64,000 bases of DNA from Tetranychus cinnabarinus. Lineage: Eukaryota > Arthropoda > Arachnida > Trombidiformes > Tetranychidae. A model generated the notes under the pieces. That model had not been told where the DNA came from, made no database searches, and saw nothing but the letters and a program-made list of their open reading frames with translations. Both the position numbers and the translations under genes were made by a program. Position 1 is the stretch's first letter; the number at the start of each line of letters is the position of its first letter. Below are positions 1 to 13,800 of this stretch, piece after piece. The stretch spans positions 3,348,001-3,412,000 of the forward strand of contig WHVY01000001.1 in the NCBI GenBank assembly GCA_022266195.1, written 5' to 3'.

Positions 1-2840
1 CGATCCAACACTTTTTTCGATCCATCAACATTTTCGATGGAGACGATTATCAAAGTTTTCTTTTCATTATGTTTTTGTTAACGGCAGAAATCACAGAAAT
101 CGTGAAAAGAAAAATCTTATTACAAAAAAGGTCAGTTGCAGAATTGTCTGATTATAAAATGTCCTGAATTGGAAATTCCTGATCAACTAAACGGAAAATC
201 ATGATCTGCTTATAAAAGTTGATTAATCGATTAAAAGTCATTGGAGTGATCTTGTTTGATCCGTAAAGAGATAAAAAAAGTTTCATGTTTTCAACTGTAA
301 TGTTAGTGAAGTCATTGCCAGTTGAAACATTACTTGAAATTAATGTTGAAACAAGAGAAACTCGACTGAATCATAATCATGATTGACCTTTATCATAATG
401 ATACACCAATTGACAACTTGAATGACCTTTTTCACTCGAATCTCTATCAGAATATATAAATTTTGTTTCACATTTTTTTCTTTGCTTTTCCAATCATTTC
501 GACTTTACCAAGTATCATTACAACACTGTTAACCTGATCATTAAACGTCAATGTTTTCCAGTGTTTTACTCGTAAATTGATGTAAGAAGTGAAATGGTAG
601 AGAAGAGCAAAGTTGAAGGCAAACCAAGTTTAGTTCATTTGATTGTTCAAATACAATTTATTAACAACTTTTCCACTTATTCATTTTCATCCTGCAACTT
701 TTCACCCTCTTCTCTACATTACATTTTCCTTCCCTGTAAAGTTTAGAATAAAATAAATTATCTTGAATATCAAATAATCATTACATTTTTACCATCAAAA
801 GACAATGAATTTGATGATCAACTTTTGTTTTTTGTCTGTTTCAGGCAACAAAACTAACATCTTAATTCACCATTAACCCAACCAAATAACCATTTACTTT
901 GCTCCATCATTAGATCATCTTTTCCCATTCCTTTTCCTCTTTCATTCATACTCATCATTGTCGTCATCATTTGTAACCTCAATTAATATCTTTCATTTCA
1001 TTGACATTAGTTCAGTTCCATATAACTTTTATTCAAAATGCAAATTTTATTCACCAAAAGTCGACTTTTGCCAAAAGTCAGATTAACATGTTTACAAGTG
1101 ATCATCACACAGACATTAAGCTACATTTAGTCTACAGTGTTATCCAAATAAGAACGACTTCAAACACGAATAACCTCGCAAACAGAAGGGTTAACCCTTG
1201 GAAACAGCGTCTAAAGATTTGGACTACAATTAGCTTTCTCGTCACGATCATTCAAGATCACTCTGTTGATCTCCGAACGACATCAAATCCTTTTCTGAAA
1301 AACAAATTTTTTCTCACTGAATGACGTTCCTCAATAATCGTTGCTATTCAAAAGCTAAATGAACTTTTGACTATAGTGACTTTGAAAAATACTATCATAG
1401 AGGAAAAATTTAGAAAATGAACTTCAAATGCTGATCAGAGGCCAGATAAAAGATTAACTTTGAATTATCAAGCACTTATAAGAGTAAAAGTCAAATTAGC
1501 TTTTCTCGATTCTAAAGTTCTGATCGTCAGGCTGTCAATTATCCAGTTGACATCTAAATATTAGTTGGATAACCCTGTATTTTGGATAACTTATGAATAT
1601 TGATCATTTCCAATTTGGTTTCATTTCCATTGAATGAATATGAGCGAGAAAAGGTTAAGCTTGAAAAATGACTCCTACGCTTTGCTTGTTAACAAGTTTG
1701 TTTTGTCACATTATTTAATCAACAAATCAACAACATTGTGATCATTATTGAATTATGAATAAATTATATCACGATGATTGAGTAGTTGAGAAAAGAATCA
1801 ATCATGTTTCAATGGACAGAAGATTGAACAGTTGAAATTAAATTAATTGTGAAAACAATTCAAGGTTGACTATATTTGTCAAAATCATTGACTTTTGACA
1901 TTCAACTTGACAGATGAAAGGTTTGGCCAATTGAGTGAAACATTGAAGCTGAATCAGCAATAAAATTTCACAGCCAAAAGGTTGACCTTAGCAGAAATGC
2001 AAAGGCATAAAGAATCATCAATCTAAATCTTGTTTGCTACTTTCACCCAAAAAGTGAACACACATTTAAATGTTGGCGAAACAATGGCAAAGTGCGAAAA
2101 ATTTTGATTTCTGTTCAATTCTTTTTCCTGAAAATTCCATTGGCAGTAAAATCGTTGCAAAAATTCACATGAAAATTCTCATAATGCTGATGAACAATAG
2201 AAAGAAATATATTTTTCTTTCCTATTTATTTTATCCTTTTGTTTTTCATCACAAGCACATGAAACAGCATGATGCATATTCATTGAACTTCACCATTAAC
2301 TGTACATTGCCTCAGCTTTTCATCAGTTTTCCTCTTGCAATAGAAATGTTTATATATGGAAAAGGCTGAAAGAACTACTTTTTTAACCGTCGATCATGAA
2401 TGTTATCCGTAAATGGATCTATAGTTTTTGTTGATTTCACTGAAAAGTATATATAAATATCAATGAATCTCCCATGAGAAGATGATGAGTTTTAGATAAG
2501 ATAAAAGTGAAACTAACATAAATGTATGAGCAAAATAATAACACATCAAGTAAGGTCAAATTGAACTTGCTTGTTAATATTTCAAGTAAGAAGGAAAAAA
2601 ACACTTAAAGAAGGCAAATGATGATAAACATGTTGAAGTTAACAGAAAATGTTGATTTGGTCGATGATGAGAAGCAAGACAAAACGTTGATGATGTTGAT
2701 AGTTTTGATCATTATCATCATTTTGGCTTTGGTCTTCTTCCGCTTGCTTGTCAAACAAATCTGTCCATTTGAACTTGAAAGGCTCTCTGGACGTAAAGAA
2801 GATGATTTTGATGAGCAACAAAAAAAGGGAGAGAAGACAG

Positions 2841-2863
2841 ACAGAGAGAGAGAGAGAGAGAGA
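2841..2863. repeat. (GA)n microsatellite
   Basis: About eleven uninterrupted GA dinucleotides, followed by an A-run. It lies in non-coding sequence. Confidence 0.9.
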
Positions 2864-4174
2864 AAAAAAAAGTAGTAAAGCTTTTTTCTTTTTTCCCATT
2901 TTCTTCATTCTGAAAAATTCTCATGGGATAACAAGGAAAAGGATCAAAACTTGACTTGTGTTCAGACCAGGTTTACAGTCAGATCATCATCAGGTCCATC
3001 GATGATGATGCTGCAAGAGTTTTGATTTTGACAAAAAATGATATTAACTGAAATTTTTTACCAATCAATATATTGAAACATTCAACTGATTTAATGTGGC
3101 AAAATTTACAGGCAAAGGTTACGATTCACTTTGGTTCAAAGTTCAACTTCATTCAATTGACTTAAAGGTAAAGTTGACTTGCATTGACGTACAAGACTGA
3201 CTGACTCGAGTCTACTTGATGCAGCACAGTCAACTGTTACTGCACTGCCTTGAGTAAACAGTTGGCTTTGTACGTAATCATGAAATTCAAATTTTTCACT
3301 AAACTCTATTTTACTTTTTTTTGCTGGATTTTTCATGATGACATTTGGGATTCAAATTATTCCCTCACTCTCTGAAAGTTTGAAATTGAAATCATTTAAT
3401 CAAATATTGTGAAAGAAAAGATTTCTTTTTTACATTCAAATTACCTTGAGCTTTTTCTTGATCAAGTTGATGGCAATTGAAGTGAATAAACTGATATCCG
3501 ATTAACACTTTATTGATGAAAGATGCAAGTTTCAAATTCACATTTGCAATTGCTGGAAATCAATTTATATCGAAATGATGATTAAAAATTGCTTGTTCAC
3601 CTTTAACAATTTTTACGAACAAAAAAATATCTCGATTGGATGGAATTGTAAATCACTAGAATTGGTTCACAATTGAATTTTCTCAATGGACAAGTGGCAA
3701 TTAAACGGTAAATTATTCTGATTAACTTTTAGTTTTTGATCATTTGAAAACTTTAATCAAGTCAACATTGTCAGTAAATTCATTTGCTGGTCCATTTTGA
3801 GCTGATAAACACAAACACTGGGAGTGTAAAGTTATTTTTGAAGAGAACACAGTTTTTCGTTTTCCAATTTATTAAGCAAATTTGTGATAATATTGATAAT
3901 GAAAATGATGATAATGATGTGGAATAGTTTGCTGATGTGTTTGTTATTTTGTTTCCAATTCACCCTCCCTTTGGTACAAAAGTGATAATAATGTTATGTT
4001 ACCTTGAGAAAACTTGGAGCTGCAAATGAACACTGAGGAAACTGTTGGAATGAACAGGAGAGAAGCAAAAAAAGATGTGAGAAAGCAAAAAATTGAACAG
4101 AATTCTGTTAGGCTCAATATTCTCACTCCCTGTTATCCCAAGGATAGATAATGTAGAATAACAATGGAACACGC

Positions 4175-4516
4175 ATGACTCTGTATCATTTTGCCTTCTT
4201 CATCATCTCGTTGAGTTCCTTCTCACTGATTATTTTAAATTATATTATCTTTACTCGTATCTCAGCATTTAACATTAGCATTATTATTATGATATTTATT
4301 TTTCTTCCTTCCCTGTTTACTCCAAGAGTGATAGTTTTTTTTCTGTCAATTCTGGGATTGCACTCAAAAACAAATCAGAGTTCAATCAACTCAAACTCAG
4401 TTAACGTGATTGATAAAGCACCAGAATATTTTAAAGCATGCGAATTCAGAGTTCTTGAAATTATTGAAAATCTTTCAAACATTCGGCATGAAATGGCTTA
4501 CGAGATTTGTTATTAA
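4175..4516 (+). CDS. Unrecognised 113-aa ORF, possibly spurious
   Basis: The ORF starts at an ATG and encodes a hydrophobic N-terminal half with two membrane-helix-like segments (about residues 7-28 and 33-57), then a polar C-terminal half. I see no family motif, no splice context and no neighbouring gene that would support it. In AT-rich DNA, codons such as ATT, TTT and TTA readily produce apparent membrane segments, so chance is a serious alternative. Confidence 0.15.
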   Translation: MTLYHFAFFIISLSSFSLIILNYIIFTRISAFNISIIIMIFIFLPSLFTPRVIVFFLSILGLHSKTNQSSINSNSVNVIDKAPEYFKACEFRVLEIIENLSNIRHEMAYEICY

Positions 4517-7500
4517 TATATTGAAATGAATGATTAAAAAGCAGGCTATTTTGCAGAGCTGAATTTAAGCGAATTGTTACAACGCCATCTGTTCAGAAAA
4601 GAATGTAATTTCAGAAAATGACCTTCAAATGCCAATCAAGATCACATAACAGCAGAGTTAGCAGAGTGACCTTGAATAAACTTGACACGCATACCGAATG
4701 ATTGACCTCTGATTCCCGAATCGATTGAAGTTAATTTAAGTTATTAGCAGTTAACATCTTTTCTTATAATACTGAACTCAAGGATTTATCAGTCATTGAA
4801 CTTATTTCCGGCGCTATAAAAATTGGTAATCCAGAGATTTCGCTACATTAAATCATGATCTGAATTATATTCATGGATAAAGATCAGATTTTCAGTTGAT
4901 TATTTTCATCTATTTTCACTGGTTTGCGTTTATTAAATTTCGGGGAAATTTGCAGGGAACTCTGGGAGTTCTCAGAATAACAAGTTAGCATGAAGTAAAA
5001 TTTCAACAGATTTTTTCACTCAAGAAAAATTTAATCTGATTAATTGAACAAAATTATGCTGTTCGAGTATTTAAACTAATATGGCAGCAAAAGGAAAATT
5101 ATTATTCTAAATAATATTGTTTCCTTCCCAGCTAATATTATCGTATAAAGGTACATTGCTTCATTCAGGTTTTGATAAGTTATTGTTAAACCATATTCTG
5201 ACTCATTCCCTGTTAAGTGGATAAAAGATAACAGAATATTCTTATTTATTCATTGGATAAAAAGAAAATAGCAATTTCAAGTATTCCAAATCAAAGGTAA
5301 TAAATCCTTGTTCTCATTATGCAATTATCATTATTATTACATTTATCATATTATTGCAAGTAAAAGTTGGATCAAAAGATATAAAATATCTTAAAGATAA
5401 AATCCCAGCAATGATAAGAAGAAGAAGAAACTAATAAAGCTTAATATGTTATCTTATCAAAAGTGTATGAATATGTGACATTTATGATTGTTTAAGTGTC
5501 TAAAAGGACATTATTTATTGACAATAACCTATTCTTATCAAAATAATTTCACCTGTCCTTTTGAGTTCAACTATTAAACATTTTCAACTTCCTTTCCTTT
5601 ATCTTTCATTGATCAACATTTCTGATAACATTCAAAGTGTTATCAGATTTGCATGAATGTTTATCGTTCAATGTTTACCCTCTTTATTATCCCAAGCTTT
5701 ATTGATATTTTGTATGCAATTGTATCTGAATCCATTTAAATTGCTCATGAAACTGTGTTTTATTGAGTTTTCATTGTAAAACTGGACAAAAAAGTACAAG
5801 AAAGTATGAAATATGAATCCATCATTCAAATGTAACTTTTTGTGCAACTGTGCAATTGATCATGAAAGCATTCACAGTCAATGATGTATTTTTCAGCGCA
5901 AAAAAAATTACAATCATGGCAATGATTCAATGGTTTAGGTGCAAGAGATGAAAAGTGCATAAAGGGACGAATGAACTTCAATATCATTACATGTAACTTG
6001 CTCATGAATTTCTGACCCCTGGGTGTTGTAACCATTGGTATCCTTGAAGGGCTCTTATGGTAAGATGAATCGAGTCGCCTTGGCAATTGATTGTTTGGTT
6101 GCTATTCATAGACTTGCATTCACTTTTGGTTAGACTTCTATGCAGAACTTGAGATCGGAAAAAATATTCATTTCATTAGAATTTGAAATGTAAATCACGA
6201 AAGTTGTGCAAGAATAGAAATTGAATTGATACAGAATGTATCAAATTGAACATAAATACGTTTAGTGATTCCGAACACAAGTTGAAATCTCTTCCTCTTT
6301 CGTTATAAACTGAATAAGTTTTGTCTGACTATTTGCAAGTTTGCTTTTACTTTTGTCTAAAAATTATTGGATAACTAATTGAGCTTATGAAAATAAAGAC
6401 GCAAAGTTTGTAGCAATATAATGCTAAGGATTAGAGCTTTCCAAAAGTATAACTCAAGTCATAATTCAAGGCTAAATCTACTACAATTTCAAAGCTTTTC
6501 ATGAGGCCTTTGAGACAAGATTTGGAAAATCTTTCACATTTTCATTCCAATTAGTTTTTTTGAATTTTGAGTCAAAAACCCATCAATCATAATCTCCAAG
6601 CTCATGAGACCTGCGGGTTTAAAATTAGCTAAAAAACTCTTCTTGTCGCGATCACCCCAAATTAATATATGATATCAGCCATGATTCAATATAAAATGTT
6701 TGAGAATTTCAACTCTTTATCTATTTTTGTTTTTAAGAATTGGATCATAACAAGATGAAATAATTTCTAGACACAGGTTAGATGATATTCAAATGCAAGT
6801 TTCACCTTGTATAAAACTCTATTCATGAATTGCAACTGACGAAAAATTGAGTCCAAATTTTATGCAAATCTCTATTTATACAACATTTGCGGCTGACCGA
6901 TTCGTCTGAGTTTTTTTCAGTTTTGAAAGATCATTCGTTGCAATAAAATGCTAAACTAACGTGTTCAATTCTATACGATAGAGCATTGGGAAAACTGAAA
7001 ATCAGTCGATTTTGTTTCAATAAACGTAAAATCTTTATTTTGCAAATAAAATTGTCTTTCTATTGAAAATCGATTAACATGCGACCGATTTATGGTTACT
7101 TAGCTGTTGTCATTCACATCTTATTCAATGTTGAAAATAATTTGTATGGAAATAAATTGGTTGAGACAATTTTTCAAACTTGCATTTTACGATTGATGTT
7201 GTGACAAAGATAACCAAAAGAGCTTCATTTTCATTCTCAAATTCAATTTCAATCTAACGATTCCATCAGATTGCAATTTCTGTAAATGGCCAGTGAAATT
7301 TCTTTGTCAATGCATTTGGTCAAAGTTTTGTTGAGACTCTGAGGTGAAGAAATGAAAATTTTTGTCAAAAAAAGTTCAATAAATACATTCTCATATTGAG
7401 AACGCAAATGTGTCGAAAAGTGAGAAAAATTTCAACTTTTTTTTGTTTCGATTTATCTTTTCGCTGAATGTACACACCTTAACAAGATCATTGTCAGGTT

Positions 7501-7536
7501 TGTTTACTCGAAATGACAGGTTCTCTCAATGTAATA

Positions 7537-7568
7537 TCATCATCATTATCATCATCATTATCATCACG
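7537..7568. repeat. (ATC/ATT)n microsatellite
   Basis: Imperfect trinucleotide run of ATC units with ATT interruptions. Similar interrupted runs occur at 42488-42522 and in shorter form elsewhere in the window. Confidence 0.8.
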
Positions 7569-9561
7569 ATGAACATCATGAAAATAACAACAGTAACATT
7601 AACTTGAAAATGGGTTTTACAGTTAACTTGGGATGAAAATGAAAAAAAAAGACTACAAGCTTAATGATACTTTTACCTTGGAATAAAAAGGCAAAAATGA
7701 AAAGTTAAAGAAGATGAAAAGAGCGAATAATAAAAGAGAAGAAAAAATGGTGAAAAGAAAGGAGATAAAGATGAAGAGAGAAGTTGAAATGCGAATAAAT
7801 AAGTCAACGAATGTGTTTTTACTTCTCTGGTTTACTCTGTCTTCAAACAAAAATAACCTTAAATTGATTCACTATTATGCTGATTACAGAAGCCCAAAGT
7901 TATGGTTGACTGATAAAGCAAGATACCAACTTTGGATATCTTTTTGAGTTTTTCAACAACTCATGTTGACTTAGTAAAATGATAGCAAAGATGATAGTAA
8001 TGATGAAATTGTTCAACTTGATCGAAGGTTCATCTTTTTACTCTTGGCTCTTCAATATGTTTTCACTGTTGAGACGATAAAGAAAAGACAAAAACACAAA
8101 TTGAACATGAAAGATGACAAAAGCTAAATGATGAAGAGAATAGCAATTGAATTATTCAGAGAAAATATTTTCTCAAAGTGAATAAGTTGCAAAAGATATT
8201 TAACAGATTTAGATGCTCGTAATGGTCTGTATTTGAAAGTCCAATTGTAAGAACAAAGCAAATGTTTTCTTTCATCAAAACTCGAGTTCAATAGTAAAAT
8301 TTGCTCAGAAAAAAAAGAGTCGAAAATGAGTTTGGAGAAAAAAGTTTTTGGAGGAAAAAAAACGAAATGAGCGAATAAGATGCTTTTAATAGATATTATA
8401 TTCTTCAACAATTTTTCATCTCTTTTCATCTTTTATCATCTTCCAAAGTCGGTTTCTTTTTTCCTATTTTTTGGTAACATGAAGAAAAAAAGGAAAACTG
8501 AAAATGCCTTAAGAAGTTTTACTTTTGATTTTAACTCGAATTGATATCAACTTTTTTTCTTGTTACTTTCATCTTTTGAGGAAAAAAATAATTTGAGGTT
8601 TAAAAATGAAACAATAGGATGATGTATTATTGTTTAGTTTCCACCTCTGAGTTTCTTCGTAAAACCAACTTGTGTTCAAATTCATCACAGCTTTTGACTT
8701 ATCATTCATGTTTAATTACAGTTTGAGGCGAAAATTTGGAAACTATCTGAATGGAAATGTTTAGAACTTTTGTTTCGCCTTTTATTTCCTTTTCAATTTG
8801 TATTGCAATACTTGCCTTTCCTTTGCCCTCCTTTAACTTTCTCCTTCAATAATAAGATTCTTATTGATTCAGTGTGTTTTGATTATCTTGTTGCAACTGT
8901 GAAACTGAATGGTTGATAAGATTGCTTGTGACGAGGCAACCAGAGAAGAAAAGGAAATATATTTGACTAAAAGTTGAATGATGATCAACATGATGATGAG
9001 TTGGAAGACAAACTTGGTGAGTGACATCCTGATAACAAGGAAACATTCCCGTCATTTGGTGGTTATTCAATGTTGCTCAACATCCATGTATATTATGTAT
9101 GGATATAAAAATATCTATTTGTATACATCATATTTGTCAGGGTGCATGTAACGACTTTGTGATTGAACAAATTAACCAACGAATAGTTTTGTTGAGAAAG
9201 GATAACTTGATTAGAACATAAATGGTTTCTGTCTTTTTCGCCTTTTCATCCAACTGCAATTATGAGGATTCATTTTTCAAATAAAATTATCCGCGAAAAT
9301 TGAATTTCTTGGTAAAATCTACAGAAATTCCATACCTTATTTTCTCAAATTGTGTAGCTCAAGCTTTATTTAAACCTGAATGGCATTGTCAGCATCAAAT
9401 GTGAGAGCTCATTATGAGCATTTAACTCAAGATCTCATTCTAAGTAATAATTTTAAATTTTTTATAAACTGAATTTATTAATCCTTACTGTAGTGTATTA
9501 AATATGTCAGTTGTGAATTTCTTCGGTTTCGTAATGAAACAAAATAACTGAAATGTTAGTA

Positions 9562-10112
9562 AGGTGCGACCTAAAAAGTTTACAACCAAACAATTTTTTA
9601 GTCATAGCTCCTCTTAAACTAGACACTTTGGCATCACTTTCATATTACAGGATTAGTTGAAATATAATAACCGTTTTGATATATTTTTGTATGTATTGAT
9701 TCAGTATCAAATCAGAAAATGGACCTCAAACATTTGATAAACGGCGATCGATTTTTTGACTAGTCTCTGCCTTTCTTTGCAGCAGTGTGGTAAAACTCTG
9801 ATGGCCTTAGAAATTGCAGAATTCAGTGTTTATCTGGCAAACAAAAGACTAAGGAACGATGAAGGAATAACAAATTCTGAAAATTCTGGTCGCAAGGCCA
9901 AAAAAATGGATTCAAAAAATTTGGCGCGTTTTTCAAAATTGCCGACGGCTGAACTTGATTTCAGTGGACTTTAGCCTGAAAATTTTATATGAGTCTGTCT
10001 AATTGACAATATTTATCGAAAAAGAACAACATAAAAGCATTCAAGTAAACGTTATGAGCCCAAACCAACGTACATACAATAAGAGAGGTTGCAAACTTTC
10101 TAGGTCACACCT
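9562..10112. mobile_element. Non-autonomous Tc1/mariner-type inverted-repeat element
   Basis: The left end (9562-9587) begins AGGTGCGACCTAAAAAGTTT. The reverse complement of the right end (10087-10112) begins AGGTGTGACCTAGAAAGTTT. The 26-base ends agree at about 23 positions. Each end is flanked by TA (9560-9561 and 10113-10114), the target duplication typical of the Tc1/mariner superfamily. At 551 bp it is too short for a transposase, and no DDE/D motif is visible, so it should depend on a transposase supplied elsewhere. It contains an exon-like ORF, listed separately. Assignment to the superfamily rests on the TA flanks and end sequence only. Confidence 0.7.
9756..9974 (+). CDS. Exon-like ORF inside the inverted-repeat element
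   Basis: A pyrimidine tract ending in CAG (about 9768-9782) resembles a 3' splice acceptor. From 9783 an open frame of 63 codons runs to a TAG at 9972-9974, beginning QCGKTLMALEIAEFSVYLAN and ending LPTAELDFSGL. Residue use is balanced (charged and polar, with a basic RKAKK run) and unlike the low-complexity chance ORFs nearby. There is no ATG at the acceptor, so it would need an upstream exon. I do not recognise the protein. It may be a host gene's last exon captured by the element, or a relic of the element's own coding region. Confidence 0.35.
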   Translation: MTSLCLSLQQCGKTLMALEIAEFSVYLANKRLRNDEGITNSENSGRKAKKMDSKNLARFSKLPTAELDFSGL

Positions 10113-10321
10113 TATACACAGTTTCTGAGTATAAATTCAAAGTTTCATACTGAATTTCATTCATTTATGAATTTTTTTGCTGATTTTACTAATTTTTAAT
10201 TTTAAATAACTTCTTTAATATTCCAATTAATTTGAAATTGATTGTATTCCGTAAGAACTTGCCTAAAATAAATAAAATACGGAGATTTTAACAGTTAAAG
10301 TAAAAAATCGACATAAACAAA

Positions 10322-10576
10322 ATGGCCTCAACAAGTGGTGATAGCGCTTTAGAAGAGAGCTGGAACATTGAGCGTCTTGCTTCTGAGGTTCTCGTCTCCA
10401 GAGAAGCTTGTATAGCTTGGTGTAAGCAGGTTCGACTGCTTCCTTCATGTAGGAAATGTCCCAAAAATGGAAAGGAAGATATTGTTTCACAGCCAACTAG
10501 TAGGGAATACAGGGGGCAAAAACATGTTTGGGTTTGCGATGCGAGTAGTATAGCCCAGTTTTTGAGTATAAAGTAA
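10322..10576 (+). pseudogene. Merlin/ISXO2-like transposase, N-terminal zinc-ribbon fragment
   Basis: The 84-residue ORF has a good start context (AAACAAAATGGCC). Its middle reads CIAWCKQVRLLPSCRKCPKN and continues with a GxxxWVC element. This matches the N-terminal region of Merlin (IS1016/ISXO2-related) transposases, which has a helix ending in LLP, a Cys-Pro-x-Cys pair and then G-x-x-W-R-C. The second cysteine of the first pair is Asn here and the Arg of WRC is Val, so the zinc site looks damaged. The frame closes soon after. A further short ORF at 10625-10810 could be a degenerate continuation, but its match to the catalytic domain is too weak to claim. No terminal repeats were identified. 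Confidence 0.55.
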
Positions 10577-10810
10577 AATTCGCATATTGAATTTTATTCA
10601 TTCTCATTTTATAACTTAAACAAGATGATTCAGCTTATTTCAAATAATTCAGAGTTTATAACTATCATGCATTTAGATGCTTATCCATCCGGAATCTATA
10701 CTTATAAAGAAATAGCTTCAGTGAACACACAAAATCGTGCCATCGTTGTTGAATTAGGTGAAATCATACAGACGGTGAACTTACGCAACAAGAAAATATA
10801 TTGGAAATGA

Positions 10811-13800
10811 CGCCTCTTTCAGCTATTGCAATTGTTAAACATGTTCAAATAGATGCAATTGGTGCTCAAAGTTACCTTGCTGATCGTATCGCTGTGATGG
10901 CTCACAGTATTTTGGGAATGCTATTATTTTAATTCAGTTGATCAATGAAATATCAATAGAATTGTGTTATCTTGTGTATCTTTATTACTACTTCAGTTTA
11001 ATAATCCGCAAATCTTGAAAATAACCTTTGCCGCTACAGCGATGACTAAAGGCTTTTTTAAACGAACTTTTATCTTACTTTTAGCCAGTTGGCTATCATT
11101 CTATTGTAAAAACAAGTTTTTCTTATTCTTTTCATTTCAGTAAAACTTACTTAAAAACCAACTCTAAATCTTTCATTTTTTAAACTTTCCCGAAAAAGAG
11201 TTTTGAGTGACCCTAATAAGTTATTCAGCTCGTGGGCAGATTTTGATGATGTAAAAAGTGAACAACGTTGAGACACCAAAAAAAGTTCATTTACAGTTAA
11301 ATATGATTACTACTGTTTATTGACTTACATAATGGCACGGGGCTAAAAAATGTGCGCCACAAGCAGAGGCAGAAATTTGCAACAATAGAAGTGGCAGATG
11401 TGCCTTTCAGAATCAAAGCGAAATTTGCGCATCTGACCGGTTGCAAAAGACGATTTTTCACGCGATTGCAATGAAAGTTTAGTTTAGTTTAGTTTTTTGT
11501 GTCCATCTACAAGTGTTTTGACTGTACAAACAAAAGTTGGTATTCGTTTTTATGAATCAGCAAAAAGAGCCTTTGATTAAGTCAATTTATTGCCAAAAAT
11601 GGATTAAATTGATGAAATTAATTTATCTGAATAGTGAAATTCCAAGGTTGAATTGATCAAAATTTGAAGGCAAAAATGAACTTTTCTCATGATTAACAAT
11701 TGAATTATCACTGTTGATGAAAAGCTTTAAATTTAATTGTGTCAACTTGAAGGAATTGTGAATGATGAAAAGTAAAGATGGTGAAGGTGAAAGTGGAAAA
11801 GGTAAACTCTGAATGATTGAGTTGAAAGTGAAGCAAGAAAAACAATTGCACTAAATATTGAACCACTTTTCAAGTGGCAAGGCAACATCTACTTGCAGCC
11901 TTTTCAGTTTTTATCAGCGCATTTAAAATCTCTTCAAAACTCGAAAAAAATTCTTTTTTTCTTCTCCGTATCTTCAGTTAACAATGATTTAGAGAGCAAA
12001 AAGTAGGCAGAAAAAAGTAAGTGATGAATTGAGTACTAATAGAGAGAAGAAGAAGAATGATGACAGTCACCTAGTTTACAATAATTGGATTCTTTCTTCA
12101 AGTTATTTGACTTTCAAACTAATGAAATTTTACACAGGAAAAGAGTCAAACAAATGAACAATCCAGTTAATTCATTGTTACCACCGAGAAAAGTAAACCC
12201 TCTCAACTGTAAAAATCAATTGATTGTTTCCTTTTGATTCATCTTTTACATCACTTTTCTGCTCATTAAAAGTTGGCATTATTTTACCAAAATTCAAGAA
12301 TAAAATTATTAATATTCATAAGAATTGCGTGCAATTCAAAATCAACATTTCAATGGATTGCTAATTGAACAATAAGATAAGTTGATAAGGAATGAATATT
12401 AATATTCATGTCCATCAACATCAATTGATTTTCTTTCCATTTGCAAACTAATTAATTTGCAAATAGTTAATGGCAAAGTTTCATTTGCTTCTTTGTATTC
12501 ATGGTTAAAGTGAAAAATAAAAAAACCATGAAATGAAAACAATCCATTCAACTACTTGATCAATAACTTGAGAGCAGATTCACTTTATTAGCCTTGTATC
12601 GCAACTCGACACATTCATTGTCAAGTCAAGTGAAAAAAGAGATAATTAATCAATTAATTCACATGTTTACAAGAGCATCATTTTGAAAAATAATATCGAT
12701 TCACCAAGTTTGTTTCAATTTTACATGTTTAAAGTTAAACAATATCAAGTTATAAAAAGATGAAAAAAGTGTTAAAAGAAAAATTTCAGCTCTCTTCTGG
12801 ATTCGATTGCAAGGCCAATCCAAAATGAATCAATTAAACAATGAAAAGAGCGTCTAATATTCAAAGTTGACACTATACATTTCAAGATGCAAGGTTGACC
12901 TACTCGTGAATGCATTAAAGTACAACTGAGAACAATTAATTTTGACAAAATTAATGAACATGAAAAGTTACCCAGAGTTGGCATAAACTTTGATCCTACA
13001 AGGTTAGACCTTTACTGGATGCAAAAGAGTCGACGAGGGGTTCAAATGAGTGGTAATTATTAACAGTGTTTTACATGACACAAGTTATTACTCTTTAAAC
13101 CCATTTAAACCAATCGTATTAACTCTACTTTTTTTATTACCTGTTACACCGGGTCGAGGGTGATACATGAAACTATTAGCAGGAAAAGATGATTCAAATT
13201 GTTGAGCATCAAGGGAAACAAATGGAGTTTACTCGTGTTTTCACTGGCAAAGACAAAAACTTGTTTCTTCCCTTGTGTTGTTTTATGGTAATAATGATGA
13301 GCAAAAGCAAATGTTGGTTTACAATTAATAAATGAAACGAGTAAATGTATAAGCATATCAAGCTTAAAGTATTTGCAAGTTAAGCATTTGATGAATGATG
13401 AGATAATTAAAAGGATTCAGATTAAAGGTTGAAATGACAATTAACATTCCCAGTGCCTAAAGCAATCAAATGTAATCAACATCTTTAGACTCTTTGGATG
13501 ATGAGTAAAAACACATTTAATATCATGCAAGGAGAAACAATGAAAACTGTAATCATGATGTTTGGATCGATTGGAAAGAAAAAAGATGAAAATTATTTAG
13601 AGAAGATGAATGAAGAAGAAAATTTTGATTTCTTCTCGATGCTGATTTCGATAAGGTGATTTATCCGTTCATCTTCTTTTAACCTTGCAACTTGACTGAT
13701 TCTTTGTTTCTTTATCTTCATCTTTTTTCTCCTTTTGTAAGTTCACTTTTTTATTATCATTGTTACAGACAAAGAAAAACATTTTCTCAATATTTTTCTT

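Larger units (their letters stand above)
1..9559. other. Gene-poor AT-rich stretch
   Basis: No ORF here has recognisable domains or convincing codon use. The longest open frames (about 60-113 codons) are of the size expected by chance in DNA this AT-rich. The stretch contains homopurine/homopyrimidine runs and short microsatellites, listed separately. The ORF at 4175-4516 (113 codons, two hydrophobic segments) is the only one that looks mildly protein-like, and I do not recognise it. Distal regulatory DNA or long introns of a gene outside the window are possible but cannot be shown. Confidence 0.6.

Noticed and set aside
1001..1324. 107-aa ORF as a gene
   Set aside because: No ATG-context support, domain or splice evidence; length is within chance expectation for this base composition.
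7537..7568. CRISPR-like or structured repeat array
   Set aside because: Simple microsatellite; there are no spacers and the genome is eukaryotic.
10625..10810. Catalytic-domain part of the Merlin transposase
   Set aside because: Only IVVEL resembles the IVEIDE block; too weak, and the Asp is absent.
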